Below, piece by piece: positions 16,128-26,600 of a stretch of 63,539 bases of DNA. The position numbers were made by a program, and so were the translations under genes. Positions within the stretch are counted from its first letter, which is position 1, and each line of letters starts with the position of its first letter. The notes beneath the pieces are model-generated. The model ran no database searches, was not told the origin of the DNA, and saw nothing but the letters and a program-made list of their open reading frames with translations. The stretch spans positions 1 to 63,539 of the forward strand of contig JAFIGH010000014.1 in the NCBI GenBank assembly GCA_020831525.1, in the 5' to 3' direction. The DNA comes from Opitutales bacterium. Lineage in GTDB: Bacteria; Verrucomicrobiota; Verrucomicrobiia; Opitutales; Oceanipulchritudinaceae.

Positions 16128-18257
16128 ATGACCACTGTTTTGCAGTCGGCGGAGGAAGCCCTTGGGCGCTGGTTCGGCTTCTCCGCCTTCCGTCTGGGCC
16201 AGGACGAGATTGTCGAGGCCGCGCTCAACGGGCGGGACGTCCTCGCCATAATGCCGACGGGCGGGGGCAAATCGCTTTGCTACCAGCTGCCGGCGCTGCT
16301 GCTTGACGGGACGGCCGTTGTTGTCTCGCCGCTCATCGCACTCATGAAAGATCAGGTCGACGCGCTGCGGCAGCGCGGAGTGGAGGCGACCCTCATCAAC
16401 AGCACGCTTGGCGCGGCGGAACAGGGCGAGCGCATCCGCGCGATGGCGGCGGGCCGATACAAATTGGTTTACATCGCGCCCGAGCGGTTCCGCCACCGCT
16501 ACTTTCTCGAGCAGTTCCGCAAGGTGAAGGTCTCCTTCTTTGCCGTCGACGAGGCGCACTGCGTGAGCCAGTGGGGCCATGACTTCCGGCCCGATTACCT
16601 GCGCATCGGGCGGGGCATCGAGGCGGCGGGGCATCCGCCGGTGGGGGCGTTTACGGCAACGGCGACGAAGGCCGTGCGCGACGACATTTCCCGCTCTCTC
16701 GGGCTGCGCGACCCGGCTGTCTTTGTGCGGGGCTTCGCTCGCCCGAACCTTGAGTTCCGTGTGAGCCACGTGGCGAAAAAGGCGGAAAAGCTCGCGCGCC
16801 TCAGCGCCATCGTCAGCGAACACAAAAAGGGGATCATCTACTGCGCCACGCGCAAACGGGTGGAGGAGGTGGCCGACGTCCTTGCGGAGTGGGACTGCGC
16901 TCACGTCGCCTACCACGCCGGACTGCCGGATGCCGAGCGGGAGGAGCGGCAGAACGCCTTCATTCGCCGCGAAGTCGACGTGGCCGTGGCGACCAACGCC
17001 TTCGGCATGGGCATCGACCGCGCCGACATCCGCTTCCTCGTGCACTTCGAGATGCCCGGCAGTGTCGAGGCCTACTACCAGGAGGCGGGACGCGCCGGTC
17101 GCGACGGGCTTCCCTCGGTGTGCGATCTGTTCTTCAACTACGCCGACCGCAAGACGCAGGACTTCTTCATCGAGGGGCGCAATCCGTCGGTGGCCTTCAT
17201 GCGCGAGGTCTACGCCCATCTTCTCGAGACCGCCGACGCGGACGGCAACGTCCACCGCTCCATCCAGGAAATCACCGACGCCCTCGCCGGGGGTAACGGT
17301 ATGATGGTGGGCACGTCGCTCAAACACCTCGCCCATCTCGGCTACATCGAGCGATTCGACATTCCCGGCCAGCGCAAGCGCGGCACACGTGTCGTCGACA
17401 TCAGCCGGCGGCCCGGCGACCTCGAGTTCGACGAGCCCGCCCTCCTCGAAAAAGCGCGGCGCGACCAGGCCAAACTCGACGCCATGCTCGCCTACGCGGA
17501 CGCCCGCGGCTGCCGCCAGGAATGGATCCAGCGCTTCTTCGGCGAGGCGGAGGCCAAACCCTGCCGCGTTTGCGACTACTGCCAGCGCAGTGACCCCGCC
17601 AATCAAAAGGCGCTCACCGAAGCCCAGATCGTCACGCTCCAGAAGGCACTCAGCGGCGTCGCGCGCATGAGCAGCCGCAACGCCGTAGAGGGCTGGGTGC
17701 CCCGGTTCGGCATGGGGCTCATTATCCGCATGCTCACCGGAAGCGAAGAACAGCGCATCCGCGAGCTGGGCCTCGATAAATTGAGCACCTACGGAATCCT
17801 CAAGGACAAGGGACGCAAATTCGTGCGTGCTCTCATGGATGAATGCCTCGGGGCGGGGCTCATCCGCAGCACCGGCGGGCAATTACCCATGGTCACCCTC
17901 ACCCCGCTCGGCGACTCGGCAATGCGCCGCGAATTCATGCCCCGGATCGTCTGGCCCGAGAGCGATCCACTTCCGCTGCGTCCGCCGCCGGGCGGCGGTC
18001 CGGCGCTGAAACTCGATGGCCAGCCCTCGGCGGAACTCCTCGAAGAACTGCGCCGCAAGCGCGCGCAACTGGCCCGCATCCGCGGAAACGTTCCGCCCTA
18101 CCGAATCTTCAGCAACCGCGTCCTCGAAGACCTCGCCCGCTTCCGCCCGCTTACCACCGAGGAGGCCCTTCTCATTCCCGGCATCGGTGAAAAAAAAGCC
18201 CGCGGCGTCCTCCGGCCCTTCCTCGAAATCATCGCCCGCGCCAGCCGGACCGGTTAG
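16128..18257 (+). CDS. recQ: ATP-dependent DNA helicase RecQ
   Basis: A 709-residue 3'-5' helicase for recombination and fork repair. Walker A is MPTGGGKSLCYQLPAL, the DEAH box is in VDEAHCVSQWGHDFRPDY, and motif VI is YYQEAGRAGRDG. The RecQ zinc domain has Cys residues in ARGCRQEWIQRFFGEAEAKP and CRVCDYC, followed by the winged helix. A C-terminal HRDC domain (about 630-705) includes LLIPGIGEKKARGVL. The start at 16128 was chosen because helicase homology begins at SAEEALGRWFGFSAFRLGQDE; upstream residues are another frame of prmA. Together with topB it could form a decatenation pair. Confidence 0.96.
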   Translation: MTTVLQSAEEALGRWFGFSAFRLGQDEIVEAALNGRDVLAIMPTGGGKSLCYQLPALLLDGTAVVVSPLIALMKDQVDALRQRGVEATLINSTLGAAEQGERIRAMAAGRYKLVYIAPERFRHRYFLEQFRKVKVSFFAVDEAHCVSQWGHDFRPDYLRIGRGIEAAGHPPVGAFTATATKAVRDDISRSLGLRDPAVFVRGFARPNLEFRVSHVAKKAEKLARLSAIVSEHKKGIIYCATRKRVEEVADVLAEWDCAHVAYHAGLPDAEREERQNAFIRREVDVAVATNAFGMGIDRADIRFLVHFEMPGSVEAYYQEAGRAGRDGLPSVCDLFFNYADRKTQDFFIEGRNPSVAFMREVYAHLLETADADGNVHRSIQEITDALAGGNGMMVGTSLKHLAHLGYIERFDIPGQRKRGTRVVDISRRPGDLEFDEPALLEKARRDQAKLDAMLAYADARGCRQEWIQRFFGEAEAKPCRVCDYCQRSDPANQKALTEAQIVTLQKALSGVARMSSRNAVEGWVPRFGMGLIIRMLTGSEEQRIRELGLDKLSTYGILKDKGRKFVRALMDECLGAGLIRSTGGQLPMVTLTPLGDSAMRREFMPRIVWPESDPLPLRPPPGGGPALKLDGQPSAELLEELRRKRAQLARIRGNVPPYRIFSNRVLEDLARFRPLTTEEALLIPGIGEKKARGVLRPFLEIIARASRTG

Positions 18258-18617
18258 CCGGGCAACACACCGCCGCGGTGCCCACAGCCGTGCGCCCGCA
18301 CGGTCCGCATTGGACACTGCCGATCCTTACAAAAAAATGATATAAGGCGGATGTAATTGGTTTCCGAATAAATTTTGTTTTGGGTGATATTTCGTATTCT
18401 TTATTTTCTCTGAGAAATTGTGTTTGGGATGAGTTCTGTGTAAGCGATTGATATAGAGGAGCCTTGTGAGGTAATGATATTAAGCGATTTTTGTATGATG
18501 TCCCCATTTGGATGGGTCTTAGGAGGTTTTCGGTGAATCAATCGTCTTATGATAGAATCTGTTTTAACTCTGAGATTTACCTCGAGTTGGGATTGCGCGC
18601 GGTTTGGAGGAGCGGGG
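18258..18617. other. AT-rich intergenic island between convergent recQ and dxs
   Basis: Both neighbours end here, so no promoter is required, yet about 18330-18600 is strikingly AT-rich compared with the genes around it. An inverted repeat (cccatttggatggg) lies at about 18503-18516. A 92-codon minus-strand reading frame (18229-18507) and a plus-strand GTG frame with GGAGG upstream (near 18533) exist but resemble nothing. No Rho-independent terminator with a T-run was found. A small RNA or a remnant of transferred DNA is possible. Confidence 0.4.
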
Positions 18618-20552
18618 TCAGCGGTTGGCGGAATGGGCGGGGGCGTTGGCGGGGGCGTTGGCGGGGAGGCCGAGGGCGGCGAGAAAGCGGTGGAGGCGGG
18701 TGCGGATGGCTTCGGGGGAGAGGCCGGCGGACTCGCGGAGGTCGGCGGTGCCGGAACCGTGGTGGATGAATTGGTCGGGATAGCCGATGCGCAGGACTGA
18801 GGTGGACTCGCCGAGGTCGTTGAGGGCTTCGAGGAGGGCGGCACCGAAACCGCCCATGAGGGCGTGGTCTTCGAAGGTGACGATGGCGCGGGCAGAGGCG
18901 GCGTGGGCGGCGAGAAGTTCGAGGTCAAGTGGTTTGGCGAAGCGGGCGTTGACGACGCCCGCGCGGATTCCGTGGGACTCGGCGAGGCCGGCGGCGATTG
19001 CCGAGGCTTCGCCCACCCACGGGCCGAGGGCCCAGAGTTGGACTTCGTCGCCCGGGCGGATGACCTCGGCCTTGCCGATGCCGATTTCGACGGGAGTTTC
19101 CTTGCAGGCAACGCCGCGGGCGGAGCCGCGCGGGTAGCGGATGAAGGTAGGGGCGTCGGTGCGGAGGGAGGTCCAGAGCATGTCGGTCAGCTCGTCCTCG
19201 TCTTTGGGCTGCATGACGATGGTGTTGGGGACGGTGCGCAGGTAGGCGATGTCGAAGAGTCCGTGGTGGGTGGGACCGTCGTTGGGGGAGAGTCCGGCGC
19301 GGTCCATGCAGAAGGTGACGGGGAGGTTCTGGAGGCAGATGTCGTGGACGATGGGGTCGTAGGCGCGCTGAAGGAAGGTGGAGTAGATGGCGACGACGGG
19401 CCGGTAGCCACAGGTGGCCATACCGGCGGCGAAGAGGACAGCGTGTTCCTCGGCGATGCCGACATCGAAGAATTGCTCCGGGAGCGCCTCGCGCAGGTAG
19501 GAAAGGCCGGTGCCCGGGGGCATGGCGGCAGTGATCCCGACGATGTTGCGGTTTTCGCGGGCGAAGCGGAGGAGGGCTTGGCCGAAGGCGTCCTGGTAAT
19601 TGGGCGGTGCGCCCGGTTTGCCCGGGGTGGACTGGCCGGTGCGGATGTTGAAGGGGCCGAGGCCGTGAAAGCGCTCCGGTTGCTCGAGGGCGGGTGGGTA
19701 GCCGTGCCCTTTCTTTGTGAGCATGTGGAGGAGAATGGGTTGGGTGCTCTCCTTGGCGAACTCGAGGTGTTTGACGACGGCGTCGAGGTCGTGCCCATCG
19801 ACGGGGCCGATGTAGCGGAGATCATAAGCCTCAAAGAGGCTGGAGCCGACGAAGAAGTCCTTGGTTTCGCGCTTCCAGCGTTTGCCGAACTCGAGGACGG
19901 ACCGCCCGCCCGGCATCCGCCCGATGACGCTCTTGAGGTCGCGGTCGAGGCGGTTGTAGACCGGATTGGTGATGATCTCGTTGAAATACTTGGCGAGGGC
20001 ACCGACATTGCGGGCGATGGACCACTCGTTGTCGTTGAGGACGATGATGAGGCGCTGGGTGGTGGAGGCGAGGTTGTTGAGGGCCTCCATGGTGATGCCG
20101 CAGGTGAAGGCGGCGTCGCCGAGGATGGCGACAACGTGGTTGTCGCCGCCGGAGCGGTCACGCGCGGCCGCCATGCCGATGGCGGCGGAAAGGGCGGTAC
20201 CGGCGTGGCCCGCGCCGTAGCTGTCGTGCTCGCTCTCCGAGCGCATGAGGAAGCCGCTCAGCCCGTCGCTTTTCCGAATGAGGTCGAACTCCGGTCCCTG
20301 CCGCCCGGTGAGCAGCTTGTGGACATAGCCTTGGTGGGAGACGTCCCAGACAAAGTGGTCGCGTGGGCTGTCGAAGACGAGGTGGAGGCCGAGGGTCAGT
20401 TCGACGACTCCGAGGTTGGGACCGATGTGCCCGCCGTTGCGCGAGGTGACGGCGATGATGCGCTCGCGGATTTCCGCCGCGAGGGACCCGAGGTCGTCCG
20501 GACCGAGGCGTTTGAGGTCGGCGGGACTCTGTATGCCGGAGAGAATGGACAT
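18618..20552 (-). CDS. dxs: 1-deoxy-D-xylulose-5-phosphate synthase
   Basis: A 644-residue TPP enzyme that condenses pyruvate and glyceraldehyde-3-phosphate, the first step of the MEP isoprenoid pathway. It shows NGGHIGPNLGVVELTLGLH (His42) and a TPP-binding segment GDAAFTCGITMEALNN, in which the usual GDG reads GDA. The pyrimidine-domain block DGPTHHGLFDIAYLRTVPN lies near residue 430. The C-terminus is an Ala/Pro/Asn-rich tail of about 15 residues. It starts 4 bp after the xseB stop, matching the frequent xseB-dxs pairing in isoprenoid operons. Confidence 0.95.
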   Translation of the reverse strand: MSILSGIQSPADLKRLGPDDLGSLAAEIRERIIAVTSRNGGHIGPNLGVVELTLGLHLVFDSPRDHFVWDVSHQGYVHKLLTGRQGPEFDLIRKSDGLSGFLMRSESEHDSYGAGHAGTALSAAIGMAAARDRSGGDNHVVAILGDAAFTCGITMEALNNLASTTQRLIIVLNDNEWSIARNVGALAKYFNEIITNPVYNRLDRDLKSVIGRMPGGRSVLEFGKRWKRETKDFFVGSSLFEAYDLRYIGPVDGHDLDAVVKHLEFAKESTQPILLHMLTKKGHGYPPALEQPERFHGLGPFNIRTGQSTPGKPGAPPNYQDAFGQALLRFARENRNIVGITAAMPPGTGLSYLREALPEQFFDVGIAEEHAVLFAAGMATCGYRPVVAIYSTFLQRAYDPIVHDICLQNLPVTFCMDRAGLSPNDGPTHHGLFDIAYLRTVPNTIVMQPKDEDELTDMLWTSLRTDAPTFIRYPRGSARGVACKETPVEIGIGKAEVIRPGDEVQLWALGPWVGEASAIAAGLAESHGIRAGVVNARFAKPLDLELLAAHAASARAIVTFEDHALMGGFGAALLEALNDLGESTSVLRIGYPDQFIHHGSGTADLRESAGLSPEAIRTRLHRFLAALGLPANAPANAPAHSANR

Positions 20553-20556
20553 GGGT

Positions 20557-20811
20557 TCAGGAAGCGCCTTCAGGATCGAACGGTTCGGTCTTCGCCTCGC
20601 CGTTGGCTTCTTCGCGCAGGATTTCGATTTTTCGTTCGGCCTGTTTTAACCGTTGTTCGCAGGACTTTACAAGCTTACAGCCCTCCTCGTATTTCGCAAC
20701 GAGTTCTTGGAGGGGGAGGTCGCCGCTCTCCATGGATGCGACGAGAGCTTCGAGCTTTTTCAGCCCGGCTTCGAAATCGAAGGCGCCTTCCTTTTCCTTG
20801 GTTTTGGACAT
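20557..20811 (-). CDS. xseB: Exodeoxyribonuclease VII small subunit
   Basis: An 84-residue protein with the XseB pattern: FEAGLKKLEALVASMESGDLPLQ, then LVAKYEEGCKLVKSCEQRLKQAE and a charged tail. XseB binds XseA to form the ssDNA-specific exonuclease VII. It lies directly upstream of dxs (4 bp), as in many bacteria. xseA is not in the window. The start at 20811 (MSKTKEKEG) is the first Met before the homology; longer in-frame upstream sequence crosses the eno terminator. Confidence 0.92.
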   Translation of the reverse strand: MSKTKEKEGAFDFEAGLKKLEALVASMESGDLPLQELVAKYEEGCKLVKSCEQRLKQAERKIEILREEANGEAKTEPFDPEGAS

Positions 20812-20902
20812 GGTCGGCAAGGTATGGGGGCGCGGAGCGGCAGCAAGGGCAAAGCGCCGTGTTGTTCGATTGCCAGCGCCGCACTGGGGAGCGGCGGTTC
20901 CG

Positions 20903-20943
20903 GAAAAAGAAGACGCCCCCCGTCGGGAGAAACGGGAGGCGCC
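20903..20943 (-). terminator. Rho-independent terminator after eno
   Basis: On the minus strand, an 11-bp stem (20933-20943 pairing with 20912-20922, counting two G-U pairs) closes a ten-base loop and is followed by TCTTTTT. It lies about 45 bp past the eno stop and before xseB, so xseB-dxs probably has its own promoter or depends on read-through. Confidence 0.75.
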
Positions 20944-20989
20944 TTTGGTGTGGGTGGAGGGAAAAATCGTCCCGCCGGGGCATTTAGCC

Positions 20990-22351
<1,362 letters not shown>

Positions 22352-22448
22352 TCAACGGAACCTACCCGTCACCCCGGCTTTTTTCCGCAATTGGCGCGGT
22401 TTCGCGGCTTGCCGCCGCCTGCGGGCGTGTAAAGCTGGGCCTCCGACC

Positions 22449-23642
22449 ATGCCAGCCGAACCGCGGATCCTCTGTGTTGTCGTCATCGATAGCTTCGGGA
22501 TGGGGGCGCTGCCCGACGCGGCGTCCTACGGTGACGCCGGAGCGCACACGGCGGCGCACCAGGCGGCGGCGGTCGGCGGGGCGCGCTGGCCTTTGCTCAC
22601 GCGGTGGGGGCTCGGCAATGCGGCGGCGCTGCGGGGTGACTGTATTGAGGGCGTGTCACCCGCCGCGCGGCCCGAAGCGTCCTTCGGCCTCATGGCGGGG
22701 CGTTCGCCGGGTAAAGATACCGTGACGGGCCACTGGGAGTTGGCGGGTGTCGTGCTCGACGAGCCCCTGAAAATTTTTCCGCCGGGTCCGCCCGCTTTTC
22801 CGCCCGGTTTGCTCGCCGCCTTCCGCACCGAATTCGGCACGGATATCCTCGGCGATTGCGCGGCCTCGGGCACGGAAATCATTCAGCGCCTTGGTGACGA
22901 ACATTGCCGCAGGGGACATCCTATCGTCTACACCTCGGCGGATTCCGTCGTGCAGATCGCGGCGCACGAGGCGGTGGCGCCCGTGGAGCGGCTCTACGCC
23001 ATGTGCGCCTTCATGCGCGAACGGTGCGACGCGCTGCGGGTAGGCCGGGTGATTGCGCGTCCCTTCGAGGGAGGCGGAGGCGATTACCGCCGCACCGCGC
23101 GGCGCAGGGATTTTGCCATGGCGGTACCCGGCGTGACCGTCATGGATCCGCTCCGGCGCGCCGGGGTGCGGACCGTTGCGGTCGGCAAGATCGGCGACAT
23201 CTTCAACCACGAAGGTTTCGATACCATCCATCCAGACAAAGGCAACGCCGCCTGTCTTGATCGGCTCGAAGCGCTTCTGCGGACCCGCTTTGAGAGCCCC
23301 GCCTTTGTTTTCGTTAACCTCGTCGACACAGACATGGTGTATGGGCACCGCCGCGATCCGCGCGGCTACCACGGCGCCGTGGCGGAGATTGACGCGAGGC
23401 TCGCTGCCTTCGCCGCTCTCCTGCGCGGGGACGACCGCATGATCATCACCGCCGACCACGGTTGTGACCCGTGCCACCCCGGAACCGATCATACACGGGA
23501 ATACGTTCCTATTCTTGTTTACGGGCCGGGGCATGTTCCCGCGAACTTCGGCATCCGCGCGACGCTTGCCGACCTTGCCCAATCGCTGGCCGCCGTCTTC
23601 GGCGCGGAGGCGATGACGGCGGGGACTTCCTTCCGGCTATGA
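22449..23642 (+). CDS. deoB: Phosphopentomutase
   Basis: A 397-residue alkaline-phosphatase-superfamily enzyme interconverting (deoxy)ribose 1- and 5-phosphates in nucleoside salvage. Metal ligands and the phosphorylated Thr are visible: VVIDSFGMGALPDA at the N-terminus, GRSPGKDTVTGHWE near residue 85, KIGDIFNHEG, and ADHGCDPCHPGTDHTREYVPIL near the C-terminus. Length matches DeoB rather than cofactor-independent phosphoglycerate mutase. Upstream in-frame codons are rejected because homology begins at PRILCVVVID. Confidence 0.94.
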   Translation: MPAEPRILCVVVIDSFGMGALPDAASYGDAGAHTAAHQAAAVGGARWPLLTRWGLGNAAALRGDCIEGVSPAARPEASFGLMAGRSPGKDTVTGHWELAGVVLDEPLKIFPPGPPAFPPGLLAAFRTEFGTDILGDCAASGTEIIQRLGDEHCRRGHPIVYTSADSVVQIAAHEAVAPVERLYAMCAFMRERCDALRVGRVIARPFEGGGGDYRRTARRRDFAMAVPGVTVMDPLRRAGVRTVAVGKIGDIFNHEGFDTIHPDKGNAACLDRLEALLRTRFESPAFVFVNLVDTDMVYGHRRDPRGYHGAVAEIDARLAAFAALLRGDDRMIITADHGCDPCHPGTDHTREYVPILVYGPGHVPANFGIRATLADLAQSLAAVFGAEAMTAGTSFRL

Positions 23643-23676
23643 CCCTGCGGCACTCCTGCCTGAAGAGATGTTTCCG

Positions 23677-26600
23677 CTACCGTAGACCGGCTTCAAACCA
23701 TTCATCGGTTGCGGTGTCGTAGAAGCGGCGGCCGCCGCCATTGGCGTTTGCGTGGTATATCCAGCTTCGGGTCTCGGCGCGGTAGACCCACGGGTGGAGC
23801 CGTTCGGAGGTCAGGAGCCAGCCGAGGCCGCCGTCGTGGAACCATCCGCCGCCGTTGGCACCGCCGCTCCCGGCGTAGATCCAGCCGTGTTCGGCGTGGG
23901 TAACCCAGGGGAAGCTGTCGGCGGTGTAGTGGAATTCTCCGAACCAACCCGATGTGTGCCGGTCGCCGCCGTCGGGCTGCGCGCCCATCCAGCTTTGTCC
24001 GAACCGTTCCCAGTAGCGCGGGTGGTCGAGGAGGGAGGCGATGATGTCCTCAATGTCTTCGTCTGCGCGGGCGAGGGCCTCGGCGGGGGTGCCTTCAAAA
24101 GGCGGCAGGCCGTTGTCGGGATCGCCGCTCCAGAGGGTCATCCAGAGCGAGGAGACACGCACGATGTCGCGCCAATTGCTGTTTGGTGGTCCCCAGATGA
24201 TGTCCTGTCCGTTGACCATCTCACCGCGCACGAGAGCGTCGAGAAACCGGGCGCGTCCATAGGAGCGGTCGCTCAGGTTCTGGTAGATGGAGTCCTTTTG
24301 CGCCCGGAAGACCTCCATGCGGTTGAAAGCCTGGACAATCTGCTGTGGGGTGGGCGTGCTGTCGTGCCGGTTGGCCCAGAAGCGGGCGAAGATGTCGCGG
24401 TCCGGCAGATCAGCCGGGCGTCCGCCGAGCGCTTCCTCGAACTCTACGCTTCGGTGCACGCCATGGTAGGCGAGCCCGAGCAGGCCGCCGGGTTGCAAGC
24501 CCAGCGAATCGAAGAAGAGGTTGCTCGTGAAGCCGAGAAAGCCGTTCCAGCCCTGAGACTGCACGATGGTGGGTCCGCCGATGGGCGAGGCCTGGAACTG
24601 AAACATGAAAATTGGGGTACGGAAAAACTCTTCCCAATCCGGAAACCGCCGGTAGAGGTGCCAGACCATGGACTTGCCTGCACGGATCCGTTCGAACTCG
24701 GAAGAACGGAACAGCTCGGCGGCGACCTGTACCCTCGTCCGCTGGCCGTTCTCGAGGGAAGTGATGTGGCGGTTGAATTCACTTGTCGTCGGCTCCCGGT
24801 CAAACATGTCGGCATAGAGCTGGATGACGAAGTCGCGTTTGTTGACGACCGGATTGAAGACGATTTCGATCTCGGTCGGCGGCAGGGTCTCGTCCCGCAG
24901 GATGTCGTCGCGGACCTCGGCGGTGAGCACGCGCGGGCCGAGGGAGTCGAAAGATTCCTCCGTGCGGAAGGGCGGGCGCGTCCATTGGGTGGCCGGGCTG
25001 CCGTCAATGAAGAGGGTCACGTCGATCAGGGAATCGAGGTTGCCCTCGAGTTCGATCTCGATGAGAACAGACTGGCCGACGGCGAAGGTCTGGCCGGGAA
25101 GGGGCCGGACGAAGCGTCCGCGCGGGTCGGTGTTGCGTACGAGGAGGTCGAGCCTGCCGACAGAGTAACCGTCGATCTCCGCAACGACGGTGACGACGCG
25201 GTCGGGGCGGTAGACGCCGTCCTCAACCGCTTCTACCACGAAGGGGATTTCAACGGCGTCGGCGTGCACTTCAAGCGACGGGGGGACGGCGAGCAGGCCG
25301 CTTGTCGTGCTCAGCCGCAGTTCACGTGCAATACCCGCCGGGGTACTTAGCCGAGCGATGACGAGCAACTCATTGCCTTCGTCGATCATGTCGGTGTCGG
25401 CGAGAAGTTCGACACTTCGCGGAATGTCGCGGTCTTCCACGACAAGGCTGGCGCTTGCGGAGGCATAGCCGGCGGCGGAGGCGACGACCGTCACCGTTTG
25501 GTCGCCATCCATGATCCCGTCGGGCAGAGCATGGACCGTAAACGCGGCCGTGGCGAAACCGGCGGGGATCACCACCTGCGCGGGCACCTCGAGTTCGGTG
25601 GTGTCGCTGCTGACAAGAGACACCGTGACGTCGGCGTCGGGGGCGGTCGGCAAGAAGACGAGGGCTGAACCGCTTTCGCCCTCGCCGAGACGCTCGGGAA
25701 GGACAAGCGCGAGGGCGGGCGGACCGGCGGATTCGGCGGGGCGGACATCAAGCGCAGCGGCGGCGGCGACGAACGGTTCACCCTCCGCACGCAAAGACAC
25801 GGAGGTCTGCGCCGTGACGCTCCCTTCGATCACACCCACGTCAAAGGTTGTTTCGAGCCCGCTCGCCACGGTGACCGACGCCGGAACCTGAAGGATGCCC
25901 GGTGGGTCGGCGGCGAGGGTGAAGGAAACCGGATAATCCGCTGGCGGCGGAGCAGAAAGCGTGAGAGTGGCGCGCGACGCCTCCGGTCCGGCGGTGTCGA
26001 AGACGAGGACGGGATCGAGCGCGAGCGACAGTTCCGGCGGGGGATCGCTCTCGCGCACGGTCAGTTGGACGCTCGCCGGAACGAGCCGATCTCCCGATGC
26101 GGTCAGCGTGACCATGCGGTCGCCCGTGAAGACGCCATCCTGTATTGCGTTGACGGGTACCTCGGCGGAAAGGCCTTCATCGATGATGACCTTCGTCGGA
26201 ACGGCGGCGGCACCGGGATCGGATGATTCGAGCACGACGGTGACGGGATACTCGGCGGGCGCTTCCGAGAGTGTGACGGTGAGGGCCGCTGCATCGGTGC
26301 CGTCGGCCTCAAATACGGCGGCGGGTTCCACCGAGAGGGAGATTTCGGCAAGCGTGGTAGGGAGGACGGTGACGGTCGCCGTGCTCCCGGCAGCGGCGCT
26401 GCTGCGTGCCTCGATCACAACCTCGGCGGCGGTCTCAAGCGCGAGTCCGGCCACCGGTGCGATTTCGACAGTGACTGACGTCGCGCCCGACGGTATTGTT
26501 GCGGTGGCCGGAACGGTGAGAATGTCCGGAGACCGACTGCGCAGAGAGACGGGGAGCGCTTCTTCATGAGCGTTGGGTATGGAGACCGTGAGGTTTGCTT

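Noticed and set aside
18229-18507. A 92-codon minus-strand frame over the AT-rich island and the end of recQ
   Set aside because: Half of it is antisense to recQ, it has no ribosome-binding site and no recognisable domain.
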